The notes under the pieces are model-generated. The model did no database searches. It was not told the origin of the DNA and saw only the letters and a program-made list of their open reading frames with translations. A stretch of DNA of 64,000 bases, taken from Euphorbia lathyris. Lineage: Eukaryota; Streptophyta; Magnoliopsida; Malpighiales; Euphorbiaceae. Location of the stretch: assembly GCF_963576675.1 (NCBI RefSeq), contig NC_088919.1:48568501-48632500 (forward strand), written 5' to 3'. Both the position numbers and the translations under genes were made by a program. Positions 45,077 to 55,339 of this stretch are shown one piece after another. Position 1 is the first letter of the stretch; every line of letters starts with the position of its first letter.

Positions 45077-45580
45077 CATTAAGCATGTGGCTAATTAGGC
45101 ATACTCTAAAGCTTTGAATGTTCATTGAGATTGGCACTACTCTTACACCTATGAGTTATACTGCTAGAAGTGATTGAGTATGTGTATGTGTATGAAACAT
45201 GTTTATGTATGATGTTCTGTTGATGTTTATATTTGAGGTTCTGTATGAGTATGTGTACGATTGTTTATTTGGGCATGTAGCTTATTAATCATGCATCAAG
45301 TATTAGAGGAACATCGTAAAAGGGTCATTAAGCATGTGGCTGATTAGGCATACTCTAAAGCTTTGAATGTTCATTGAGATTGGCACTACTCTTACACCTA
45401 TGAGTTATACTGCTAGAAGTGATTGAGTATGTGTATGTGTATGAAACATGTTTATGTATGATGTTCTGTTGATGTTTATGTTTGAGGTTCTGTATGAGTA
45501 TGTGTACGATTGTTCATTTGGGCATGTAGCTTATTAATCATGCATCAAGTATTAGAGGAACATTGTAAAAGGGTCATTGA
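45077..45580. repeat. 249-bp tandem duplication inside the CACTA element
   Basis: Copies 45077-45325 and 45326-45574 begin CATTAAGCATGTGGCT and are almost identical; a third partial unit begins at 45575. TGTATGTGTATG words dominate. Non-coding. Confidence 0.85.
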
Positions 45581-46167
45581 GCATGTATGAAGCATGTATT
45601 AAAAGGTAAATTTAGGCTAATTGTATGTACTGATATGGCTTGCAAATGATAAGATATCAACATACTATTTTTTATTTGAATATGACCTATGATGATAAGT
45701 AAGGAATAAGTTGTCTTGAATAAGTAAGGAATAGACATGCACGAATAAGTTGTCTACTTGTTATAACATGTTCACTTGAATATACATGTCTACTTGAATA
45801 AGTTGTCTACTTGTTATAGCATGTTAGGCATGCTCTTAAAGCTGAAAATGTTATGAACTCAACTGGCTCATTTTTATTTGAACATGACCTATGATGATAA
45901 GTAAGGATTCTGAATGCAATTCGTTTATGAAGCATGTATGAAGCATGTATTAAAGGGTAAATTTAGGCTAATTGCATGTACTGATATGGCTTGCAAATGA
46001 TAAGATATATTTTGATTAGATAGAATATACATATACATACGAACTGAATAACAAGCTCTACATAAAGGGTTATGTATGTGCATTGGCCATACTTTTACTA
46101 TGTTCCTTTCCACTCGGTTTGATATCGTAACAACAACATTAAACATGGTGATAGGTTTATGATGCAT

Positions 46168-46770
46168 TCAGCACAAACAGAGTCCCTTATTTTGACAGCA
46201 TCATAAACCTCATTACCAAGTTTAGAGTACCACGAGTACAACCCAAGTGGAAGGAGCATTGTAAAAGGGTCAGTTTAGTCTACTTGCACATACATACAAA
46301 CTGAATAGCAAAGCTCTACGTTATATTACAAAAGGGGGGATGAGTGTTGCCTTTCGGTTGTAATTGACAGTCCAAAGTTCCTTAGCTGTTTTGACTAGTG
46401 AAAGGAAATTTGGAATTGGAATGAGAACCACATTTGGATATCACATTGCCTTTCAATTCTCCTTTCACTTAGCCAAGACAGCTTAGGAGATTTGAACACC
46501 TTTCATATTCAGCACAAACAGAGTCCCGTGTGGTGACAACATCATAACCCTCATTACCAAGTGGAAGGAGCATTATAAAAGGGTCAGTTTAGGAGCACAA
46601 AGCTCTACGTTATATATTACAAAAGGGGGGGAATTAAAGGTCCAAAGCTCCTTAACTATTTTGACTATAGAAAGGAAATTTGGAATTGGAATGAGAACCA
46701 CATTTGGAGCTCACATTGCCTTCCGATTCTCCTTTCTCTTAGCCAAGATAGTTTAAGAGATTTGGACACC
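46168..46770. repeat. Duplicated 3' flank of the captured gene
   Basis: Two copies, about 46168-46490 and 46505-46765, share AGCACAAACAGAGTCCC, GGAAGGAGCATT-TAAAAGGG, GGAAATTTGGAATTGGAATG and TAGCCAAGA-AG-TTA. They lie just beyond the stop codon of the minus-strand E2-like gene, so they are probably its 3' region. Confidence 0.75.
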
Positions 46771-46771
46771 C

Positions 46772-47489
46772 TCATATCCACTTTGCATACTCCTCAGTCC
46801 ATATCCGGGCGATCCCCTCATACTCTTCCCTGTTGCTGCGGTATTGCTCAGCAACTGCTTCTTGCCCAGGATATGGCTCCTCACTGTGGGGTTATAGAAG
46901 TAGATCATATATGTGCCACAGACACTACAAAATGCATAGAATAATTAGAACAAAAATATGATGTTGTATGTTTATCAAATGAAATAGATAAATGGTTGCA
47001 TTATACCATGGCAGTGGAAAAGCGATGGTTATTAAGGATACAGGGAAGATGAATCGAGCCCTGAGGAGCCACGTTAGGATGATATACCCTATTCCGGAAC
47101 CAAAACTGGGAATAAGAGGAGAGATTTATTAGTGTATGTTTCATGTAGGTGATTATATCTTACCGATCTGAGTTAATATTACTCTTGCATGTCTGTTTGG
47201 GAAATCCGGATGGTACCTGATTCTGATTTCAAATACACCCCTTTCATATAGGGTGTATTGGGGGCCTTTCATCCTGATCGACCATGTGAAGAAGTTACCA
47301 TCGAGAGGACCTGTACGTTATCATCCAAGAAGAATCATTAGAAATACACAGAAGAAACCAGGAACGGTTACAGAACAACTATGGATTGACATACGTACCA
47401 TTGATGACCAGAAGCCACTCTGGGTTCTCCATGTACAACCTATTCAAGTCAACAATTATGTCTCATAGAGTTTCAACAAGGGGATCCAT
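46772..47489 (-). pseudogene. Ubiquitin-conjugating enzyme (E2)-like gene captured by the CACTA element
   Basis: Four exons on the minus strand: 47489-47399, 47310-47164, 47105-47007 and 46924-46772. In E2 order they give the first helix (DIIVDLNRLYMENPEW), NGPLDGNFFTWSIRMKGPQY, the YERGVFEIRIRYHPDFPN sheet region, the family HPN motif in VYHPNV, and the C-terminal helices YRSNREEYEGIARIWTEEYA. Introns 1 and 3 are clean GT..AG and phase-compatible; intron 2 leaves a one-base inconsistency. Where E2s have GSI-Cys-LDIL this has GSI-His-LPCIL, so the catalytic cysteine is replaced (a Cys lies three residues later). In-frame stops occur in exon 1 (TGA, codon 9) and exon 4 (TAA, codon 11). Ubiquitin transfer is therefore unlikely. 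Family assignment is from motif order by eye. Confidence 0.8.
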
Positions 47490-47649
47490 TATTGGTAAGT
47501 TTTCTGGCTGTTGAAGGTATGGTTCTGAATTATGATGCATATATTTATAGTGATATGATTGTGGTAAGTGAAAGGCCGTGAAAGGGGAATGGTCACGTAA
47601 TTACTACTGAGTTTAGGGTTGTGTGTAATATTAATGACATGTTTGGCTT

Positions 47650-47745
47650 TTGCAGATACCAAGACCTTTGGGATTATAGGCCTAATTATTACTCCAAGAT
47701 ATGGATTGACTTGTGGAAGATTGGTTATTTTTTTGTGTTTTAATT
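47650..47745 (+). other. Possible plus-strand terminal exon in the CACTA element
   Basis: After a TTTTGCAG acceptor at about 47656 comes an open stretch YQDLWDYRPNYYSKIWIDLW followed by a stop, then AATAAAATT at about 47823. The ATATGGATTGAC phrase recurs downstream. It could be a remnant of an element-encoded transcript; not recognised. Confidence 0.3.
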
Positions 47746-48370
47746 CAGAAATGTATTGGTTATTCAAGATATGGATTGACGTTAGGCACAAATGTAATCA
47801 TATTATGAGTATTGGTCTCCAATAAAATTAAAACCATTGATATACAGAATTTAATCTTCATATTTTAGAATGTTTCTGTATTCAGGTATAAAAACCAGAA
47901 ATTCAAACGAAGAAGAATGCATAAAGTGACATTTTAATTTTTAAAAATGTCATCTAAACAGTAATAAAAAGACATTAAAATTAATGTTTCTGTCAGATGA
48001 AAAAAAAAATCCTTTGACATGATTGATTAAGACGTGTGCCATCTAAACAGGTTGTAACGGCAGAAATTATTATACGAACTGTCATCTCAAATTAAATATG
48101 GCAATTTTCCACACGCTAATCTGACGGTTTTAATTGTAAAAATGTCATTTGATGACATTAAAGGTGACGGCAGTAATAAATAAGCTGCATCGTAACAAGG
48201 GTAAAATGACAGTAAGAAAATAGGCTAATGTCATGTGTGATGACGAAACATGACAGAACCTGACCGTCGTCTGAAGGTGCAATAGACGGCAGTGAGCCCC
48301 ATGACAGATTTATATCTCGCGGGACGACGGTTTTTAACCGTCGTCTGAAGAGGGTTTTGGCGTAGTGGAA

Positions 48371-48910
48371 TGACCTCAACTTTTCCTAATGTAAGACTCT
48401 TTCTGTAATCAAATCATTGAGGATTTCGAAACTCTTATCATTAGAACCTTTGCTTGTTCTAGCAGTATAATTTAGATATGTTTATTTTGGTCAGATTCTC
48501 CCATGGGCTAGGTATAATTCAGCTCGGAAGGGGACCAATTGGATAAGCAAACTTTAGATTATGATGAAAGGAACATAGTAAAAGGAAACAATTATCATTT
48601 ATTCATTTCAAGTTTCTATGTTTCACAGTCCGGACAGTTATACTGAGATGTATAATTGTAAAAATAGAATTTTGTAGAGATTCAAGTGACATAATACATG
48701 AAATCTGATATGAAATCTGAGATAAAAGCATACAATTTACCAATACTTTTTAAGTATGTACAATCTTAACAAGTGTATAATACTCAAGTTGTCGACACTA
48801 TATATCTCTAACAAGTATATAGCAACGATGCTCTCAATGGTATGCTAGTCGCATGATCTATTTACGAATATGAAAGGAAAAAAGGTGAAGCGAATTTAAT
48901 ACGTGTAAGT
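48371..48910. other. Intergenic DNA
   Basis: AT-rich, no gene or bounded repeat seen. Confidence 0.5.
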
Positions 48911-48916
48911 GTGAGA

Positions 48917-49455
48917 TGTAGAAATTTCGTTCGGATTAAAAGTCAGATTGAGATGGAATCCTAATTGGATTCAGATCCTCATTTAATTAAGAAAATAAAT
49001 AACTAGGAATTCTATTTAAATTAATTCTAGCTAATTAATTAATTAGGAATAGTAATCATAATCGGGAAGTAGAATAAATATTTAACTAGAATTAATTAAC
49101 TGTCTAATTCTTATGGGATAAGGAAGTCTAACCTATAAATAGAGGGTTAAGCTAAATCCCTCTGTCCCCCCCCCCCCCCCCCCCAATCGATCTAACCCCC
49201 TCTCTCTCCCCATATTCGATGGAAACTCCCTCTCTCTCGATGAGACTTTATTCTTAGTTCATGGACTATTCGTTCTTCCTCCTAAATATTTTTAGCATGG
49301 GAAAAGTGTGACTAATGATGATACAAGCTCGTGGTTCTAAAGAGATTCTTTCACTGCCTACTTAAGTTTAATCAAAATTCTAAAAAAGTAAACTTCAAAC
49401 TCATATTTGAGTTCATTTGATTATTTAGATAGTAAAATCCTTCTCACTAGATCAA
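48917..49455 (+). repeat. Solo-LTR-like block, plus orientation
   Basis: Starts TGTAGAAATTTCGTTCGG, then an ATTAATTAATTAGGAAT-rich U3, CCTATAAATAGAGGGTTAAG (TATA and start region), a C-run, CTCTCTC leader, and GGAAAAGTGTGACTAATGAT..GTAAACTTCAAACTC. The same order, diverged, is found inverted at 51460-51987, and a shorter version at 63590-63990. Confidence 0.65.
49168..49186. repeat. Poly-C tract
   Basis: An uninterrupted run of about 19 C within the LTR-like leader. Length may be unreliable in raw sequence. Confidence 0.8.
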
Positions 49456-49495
49456 CTAAACATATTCCAAAATTAGGATGAAGACGAAAATAAAG

Positions 49496-49931
49496 TTAAA
49501 AAAAAGCTTAATACCTTCTCAGCCCTCCAAGTTGTCCCAATACTGCAACTGACCCCCCGAACTTAGACTTTTGATAACTAACCCCTCAACTTGCTTATTT
49601 CGAACAAATAACCCCTCAAATAGGTTATTTCGGAAGTTTTTTTTTTGTCATTTGCTTAATGTATCACTAGATTAGTTAGATGTAGCAACCGATAATTTGA
49701 AACATTTTATTTCTAATGTAATATTATGTTGAATGTTTTTTGAGGTTTATGGGTTATTTGTTCTAAATAAGTAACTTGAGGAGTTATTTGTTCCAATTGA
49801 GCAATTTGAGGGGTTATTTATTCCAAATAAGCAAGTTGAGGGGGGTTAGTTGTGAAAAGTCTAAGTTCGGGGCTCAGTTGCAGTATTGTGATAACTTGAG
49901 GGGCTGAGAAGGTACTAATCCTTAAAAAAAA
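49496..49931. mobile_element. 416-bp Mutator-like MITE
   Basis: Element 49506-49921 with TTAAAAAAAA duplicated on both sides (9-10 bp). About 130-bp inverted arms share TACCTTCTCAGCCC, CAATACTGCAACTGA, GAACTTAGACTTTT and ACCCCTCAA words. Non-coding. Confidence 0.82.
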
Positions 49932-50339
49932 TTATCTTGTTAGAAAATAAAGTATATATTTGTGACATTTGCGTAGTGTCTAATGTAGGTTTGTTTGGTA
50001 TATATAGGACAAATAAATAAATAAATTCCAAATCTTGTTCCCAAGATTTGCCACTTCTTAGTGTTAGAGTTTTGATATTATCCTACATAATTGATGCCAT
50101 GAAATATTCTTGAAAAAGCTTAGATATTTTTATCATAATTACATCTAAAAAAAGTTTGTGATATGCATTAGCAAAGCTAAATAATTATAGTCCATAATGA
50201 AGAATTTTGAGTACTAACAAAGAAAAAGAAAAGAAAAGACCCAAACTCACCAATTTTCTTTCTCTCCTTATTTAAATTTTATCCCATCAAAAAGTTAAAA
50301 AAAGAAATTAATACATCAAAACTCTGAGAACTTATCAAA

Positions 50340-50720
50340 AAGTTTGATTCGGCCCCTAAATGTATATCGTGTCTCGTTAGACCCACAATTTGCTTAAAAT
50401 AATTTATTGGCTATCTGAATTTGTTTAAAGTAATCTATAGACCCACTAAACTTATTTAGAGTGATCCATTTGCCCTTGAACTTGTTTAAAGTGATATACA
50501 TTGCAATTTGTCTAAATTTTTTTTAAAAAAAAATCAAAACTTCAAAAATAAAGGCTTAATTTGTGATTCTAGGTCTTTAAAATAAATTAACTTTCTGTTT
50601 TATACATTTTTATGACATTTTTATAGAATTAGTGACTTAATAATCATATTTTAAATAAGTTTAAGGAGCTAATGAGATATTATGTAAATTTAGAAGGCCA
50701 ATCAAATTTTTTAGATAAAT
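50340..50720. repeat. Dispersed spacer repeat, copy B
   Basis: Same phrase order as 28790-29190 (GAACTTGTTTAAAGTGATAT, TTAATTTGTGATTCTA). No ends found. Confidence 0.6.
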
Positions 50721-51459
50721 TCAAACGAGGATGATGTATTAAGCTATATATATATATATATGGAAGACAAAAATACTTTTTTTTTTTTTTATGTATATAT
50801 ATATGTGGAAGAGAAAATTACTTTTTTACTGTCATATCATACTTGGTCATATTTTTAAATAAAGTATATAAATTGCATTAAATGAACTTTAATCATTTAT
50901 TTAAATTTAATAATTAAATTAATTTAATACTATATTTACCTAAATATGAGTAATGCAATTATACTTCATTAAGCAATAGATATAGGTGTCCCAAATTCTG
51001 AAACAAGAGGATATCATTATATTATATTTACTTATATATATGATGGGCATATAGATCATAGGATAGGGTCCGTTAGCAAATAAGACTATAAATTATGTGT
51101 AAAATGGGAGGATGTTAGGGCTCCATCTTAATTAATTTTTTTTTTAATTAATTAAGTATTTTTTTTATTATGTATTTAGTTAAAGTTGAAATTAATGGCG
51201 TCAATGAGGAGTTCTTATACCACAATTCTGGTTTTTCATGTCACTTTGAGGACTCTCAATTCACATTTAAAAATGTTTATTGTGATCCCATTAAAATATA
51301 TAATCGTGGAGATGTATGGATCCACCGTACACATGTTAAAATATAAATTGAGGTCCTCCAAGTAATATGGAAGTCCAGGATCCCTAATAATTTTCTTTTA
51401 AGGAGGACCAAAAAAGATGGAAAAATTGTAATTTTTACATTTCTCACTTTTTCTTTTTA
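50721..51459. other. AT-rich intergenic DNA
   Basis: Microsatellite TATATATA near 50740-50810; otherwise nothing recognised. Confidence 0.5.
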
Positions 51460-51987
51460 ATTTTGGTGAAGCATTTTACTGTCCAAGTATCGAACGGACT
51501 CAAGTGGGGTTTGAGGTTTACCTTTTGGAGTTTTAATTAATTTTGAATAGGTAGCGGAAGAATCTTTTAGAACCAAAACCTATATCACCAGTCACACTTT
51601 TCCTATGCCAAAATTATTTGCAGGGGAGAACGATTAATCCATGGTCTAAGAACGAAGTTTCACTGGCTGAGGAGAGAGAAGGGGCGGCGCTGAATTGTAT
51701 AGAGAAGAGGAAGAGAGTTTTCTTTTTTGCATTATGTCTGATCTAACCCTCTATTTATATTTATAGGTTAAGTTTTTTTGTCTTTCAAGAGTTAGGCAAT
51801 AATTAATTCATGTTCATGTTCAGATACTGATTCTAATTCCTGATTAGATTAATATTTTTAATTAATTAATTAGTTAGAACTAATTCAACTAAGATTCTTA
51901 GTTATCTAATTTCTTAATTAGATAAATATCTGAATTCAATAAAAATTTCAACCGAAACCAATTTTAATCTGGACAGAAATTCCTACA
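51460..51987 (-). repeat. Solo-LTR-like block, minus orientation
   Basis: On the minus strand starts TGTAGGAATTTCTGTCC, then ATTAATTAATTAAAAAT-rich U3, CCTATAAATATAAATAGAGG, a CTCTCTCCTC leader, GGAAAAGTGTGACTGGTGAT and GGTAAACCTCAAACC. Diverged relative of 48917-49455 in the opposite direction, about 2 kb apart. Confidence 0.65.
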
Positions 51988-52920
51988 CTTGGTGGTATCA
52001 TATAAAATGATTTAGGACACTCGACACTTGAGGATCCTCAGATCATACACCACGTGTCAAAATATAGGCCTTCAGATCCATTAAAAATCTTCCATGGAAC
52101 GTCCTCGTTTAGGAAAACCCCATGCGGCTACGGTACAAACTACTTCCCTTGGAAGACTTCTCCCAGAGTCAAACTTCCAACAAGAGTAGGAATCCTCATA
52201 CACATAGGATACCTAGAAGAATAAGCGTTGGATATTTACCTTATATATGGACATACATGATCAAACTGAAGGGTAATTAACACCATTATCTCACAAGTAA
52301 TCTTTACTTGTCAGCTCTTCCATCACCTATTGACTTAGGTATCGGAATGGATTCACCGGACTCCAACCCCTCTCTAATCTTTTGTTCTATTTTACAGGTC
52401 AAACCTCGGAAGACACGACATGAACTTTGAACACTTAGTGTCCGTTTGTTTCGATTTTTGAAAATGTCTTTTGTTTAAAAAAAAAACAACTAATATCTAC
52501 TTGCTACCAGCAACAACAAACAATAAACAAATAACAGCAACATCAAACAACAACCGTGGAAACAAATTAACCACTAGTAAATTCAGATACTCAAATGTGA
52601 TTTGGTATTAGCTATATTCTTATATTATAAAATATAAATAACTATATAATTAAGAAAGAAAGAAAAAATATGTTGTCAACCTTTCCTATCACATGTCTAG
52701 TTCCCTACCATATCTCAATTTAATTAAATATATTTTCTTGATGGTTTCTGATCAACGTATAGCAAACAAGTTTTTTATTTTATTTTGATCCTTTGTGATT
52801 AGAGCTATTAATTATTTATTTATTTATTTGTCGTAGTCAAAAAAAATTATTTATTATTTGTATAGTTATAGGTCTTATTATGGATCATTCATTTTTTCAA
52901 ATGGCATTTGGGTGAGAATT
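51988..52920. other. Intergenic DNA with MITE debris
   Basis: Around 52436-52570 a TTAGTGTCCGTTTGTTTCG end and CAGCAACAACAAACAAT words suggest one half of a Tourist-like MITE. No gene. Confidence 0.4.
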
Positions 52921-52928
52921 TTCCAGTT

Positions 52929-54054
52929 TAAGGCATGTTTCATACAAATGTTACTATTAAATGTTGTGGTTGCAGAAGATTATTAGTATTTGATAAAATT
53001 ATATTAAATTATTGTTGTTAGTATTTAAAATGTCTAATATGGATAGACGGTATGCTCGGCCCCGCGGATTCTGCAGGTCTGCTAACAGAGGCCTACGACG
53101 TCTTGGGTCAAGATTAACACGGACGCCTCCGTTGCGCGTGATAATGCGGGCTGCGGAGGTGTTTTCAGATCGTCTTCAAGCAATTGGATGGGAGCGGTCG
53201 CCTTCTCGCTGGATTGTTCTTTTGCATACCTTGCGGAGCTATCTGCCGCTATTCGAGCAATTCACATGGCCGCTGATCGGGGCTGGAGTCGAATTTGGTT
53301 GGAGAGTGATTCGACATACGTTGTGCACGTTTTTCGCTCCCGGACGCGTTCTATCCCTTGGGAGGTAAGACAAGATTGGTTGAATTGCATCCCCTTTATG
53401 GATTCTATGCAATTAGTGGTCTCTCATGTTTACCGAGGAGGCAATGTCGTGGCCGATGCCTTGGCTAATTATGGTCGCATTATGACGGGTATTCATTGGT
53501 GGGACCCGGTCCCCAGCTTTTGTAATTCAGTGTACTTTAGGGACATTAGGGGAGGCGTCTCTTACCGCTTCTCATAATTTCTGGTTTTGACTATTTATAT
53601 TCTTCCTTTTCTTTTGCCTTGAGCGTTTAATAAAGGGGTTCGGGGTCTAGCTCGGGGGTGCCAGCCTAGCTGGGATGTCCATCGCTTTCCTCGGTAACCA
53701 GTCTTTTAATAAAAAATTATAAAATAAAAAATGTATAGCACAAATTAATAAAAATAATCTAAATAAAAAAATAAAAAATTTATTGAATGCAATAAAATCT
53801 TGTTATTTCAGTAATTATGTTATAGAAATAGAAATAATTTTTAAGAAAAACAATTTTTTGTGGAAATGAGAATGATAATTTTGTCAATAACAAATAACTA
53901 CAAACAACTGTTTATGAAAAACTCCAAAATGCTACAGTTTTCAGAGAAAATGTTAAACGATGTGGTGCTATAAACCTAACCAAACACTGTATTTCATGCG
54001 GTTTGGAGTGAAACGCTAAATGCTTATCTAAAAAGCTGAAACAAACACCCCTAA
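52929..54054. mobile_element. Tourist-like element A, copy 3, without M1 but with a LINE fragment
   Basis: Ends GGCATGTTTC.. (52932) and GCTGAAACAAACACCCC (to 54051), flanked by TAA on both sides. The right arm retains the M1 target string ATTATAAAAT uninterrupted at about 53713, i.e. an empty site. Between the arms a 5'-truncated LINE fragment occupies about 53047-53712. Confidence 0.75.
53047..53712 (+). pseudogene. 5'-truncated LINE RNase H domain and 3' UTR
   Basis: An open frame from 53086 to the stop at 53575 encodes an RNase H of the type at the C-terminus of plant L1 LINEs. Visible acidic/active-site contexts: VKINTDAS, YLAELSAAIRAI, LESDSTYVV and GGNVVADALANYG. It is followed by a LINE-like 3' UTR (AGCGTTTAATAAAGG, GTTCGGGGTCTAGC, TCGGTAACCAG) ending in TTTTAATAAAAA. 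No start codon or other LINE domain is present. Confidence 0.82.
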
Positions 54055-54169
54055 ATCTTCTCTGTTGAATTGTCATATGTTATTTCGAAACATGTTTCTG
54101 ATATTTTTATTCAAATGGTTCATAGTGAGCACCGACGACTGGTTGTCTTATTTTGGAGTTCAAAACTGA

Positions 54170-55145
54170 GGTGGTCAGGATAAATATTAGGCCATTCAAT
54201 TGTCTTTTCTTGCTCCAAATCTCAAGTGTTTAGAAGTATAAAAGATCGTGTGGCAAAGCGGTTAGCTTGTTGCAAAGGAAAGTTGTTAAGCATGGCTGAA
54301 AAAGAAGTCCTTGTTAAAGTAGTTGCGGCTGTAATCCCTATTTTTTCTATGACTTGTTTTAAGATCCCGGACACTGTGTGCAAAGATATTAACAAGATTA
54401 TTGCTAAGTTTTGGTGGGGTGAAAAGTCTGATAAAAGAAAAATCCATTGGTTCTCGTGGAAGGTCCTATGTAAAAACAAGTTGGAAGGAGGCCTTGGGTT
54501 TAGAGACTTAAAAGCCTTCAACCTGTCTCTTTTAGCTAAACAGGGGTGGCAGATCTTAAAGCACCCGTACTCACTATTGTCTTCCCTGCTTTAGCAATTT
54601 CTCTCTTGGTCCAAACCTTGCTCTAGTTGGATTAAAACAAATGTTGATGGGGGTTTTATTTTGCAATCCTTGCCCGGTAATGGTGGCATCATAGCCTGTG
54701 ACCATTCTGGAAACATTATTGGTTGCTGATGCAAGCGTTATCCTTCTCTTCAGTCGAGATTGATGTTTGAAGCTCTGGATATGCACGATGGAGTTATCTT
54801 TGGTATCGAAAAAGGCTTTCAACGGGTGATTTTTGAGGGAGACTCCATGGAAGTCATTAATGCTATCAATAATCCTAGCATCAAGTGTATTACTAAGCTA
54901 GCATGATCATTACGGATATTCTGGCTCTCCCTAGATCTTTTCAGTATGCTTCTTTTATTTTTTTATGGTAGAACTTGTAATTAGGCAGCTCATAGTTTAG
55001 CTACTAAAGCCCTGTCTTCTAACTCTTTTGTGTAAATAATTTTGTTCCTACTACTTGGTTTCTCTCTTGTGGGAACCTTTCTGTGTAATCATTTTGTTCT
55101 TTAATTGCTTCTATATATGGTTGTTCTCGTTAAATAAAAAATTTC
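54170..55145 (+). pseudogene. Internally deleted LINE fragment (post-RT region joined to RNase H)
   Basis: 54226-54594 encodes [38 protein letters not shown] and the [10 protein letters not shown] end of the post-RT region. It then jumps at about 54595 to WIKTNVDGGFI, EALDMHDGVIFGIEKGFQRV and FEGDSMEVINAI, an RNase H with stops. The zf-RVT part between is missing. 3' UTR runs to about 55140 (GTTAAATAAAAAATTTC). Confidence 0.82.
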
Positions 55146-55339
55146 AACTAATTTAGATAAAGATTCATGGTTGAGATTTTGCAAAGTATATATATAAAAT
55201 AAATCTTAACACAGGTAAAATATATATAAATGTAAAATGAAATTACATGAAATATAAAACTGACTGAAACTAGCAGAAATTTTCCCTTATACTTTAGATC
55301 TTTTAGTTGAGACAAAATTCCTTGAATCTAAACCATGTT

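Larger units (their letters stand above)
43955..48370. mobile_element. 4.4-kb non-autonomous CACTA (En/Spm) element
   Basis: Element 43958-48367 starts CACTATGCCATTTTCCC and ends GGGTTTTGGCGTAGTG (complement CACTACGCCAAAACCC). It is flanked by the 3-bp duplication GAA (43955-43957, 48368-48370). Subterminal repeats GTCATCTGAA/GTCGTCTGAA/ATGACA crowd both ends (44000-44220 and 47920-48360). No transposase was found, so it must be mobilised in trans. It carries a captured E2-like gene (minus strand, 46772-47489), a TATA-like ATATATAAACCCTCTCTC plus leader at about 44290, and a small plus-strand exon-like piece at about 47656-47741. Confidence 0.92.

Noticed and set aside
53012..53368. 118-codon frame as a separate gene in Tourist copy 3
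   Set aside because: It is out of frame with the RNase H motifs, which lie in the overlapping frame ending at 53577.
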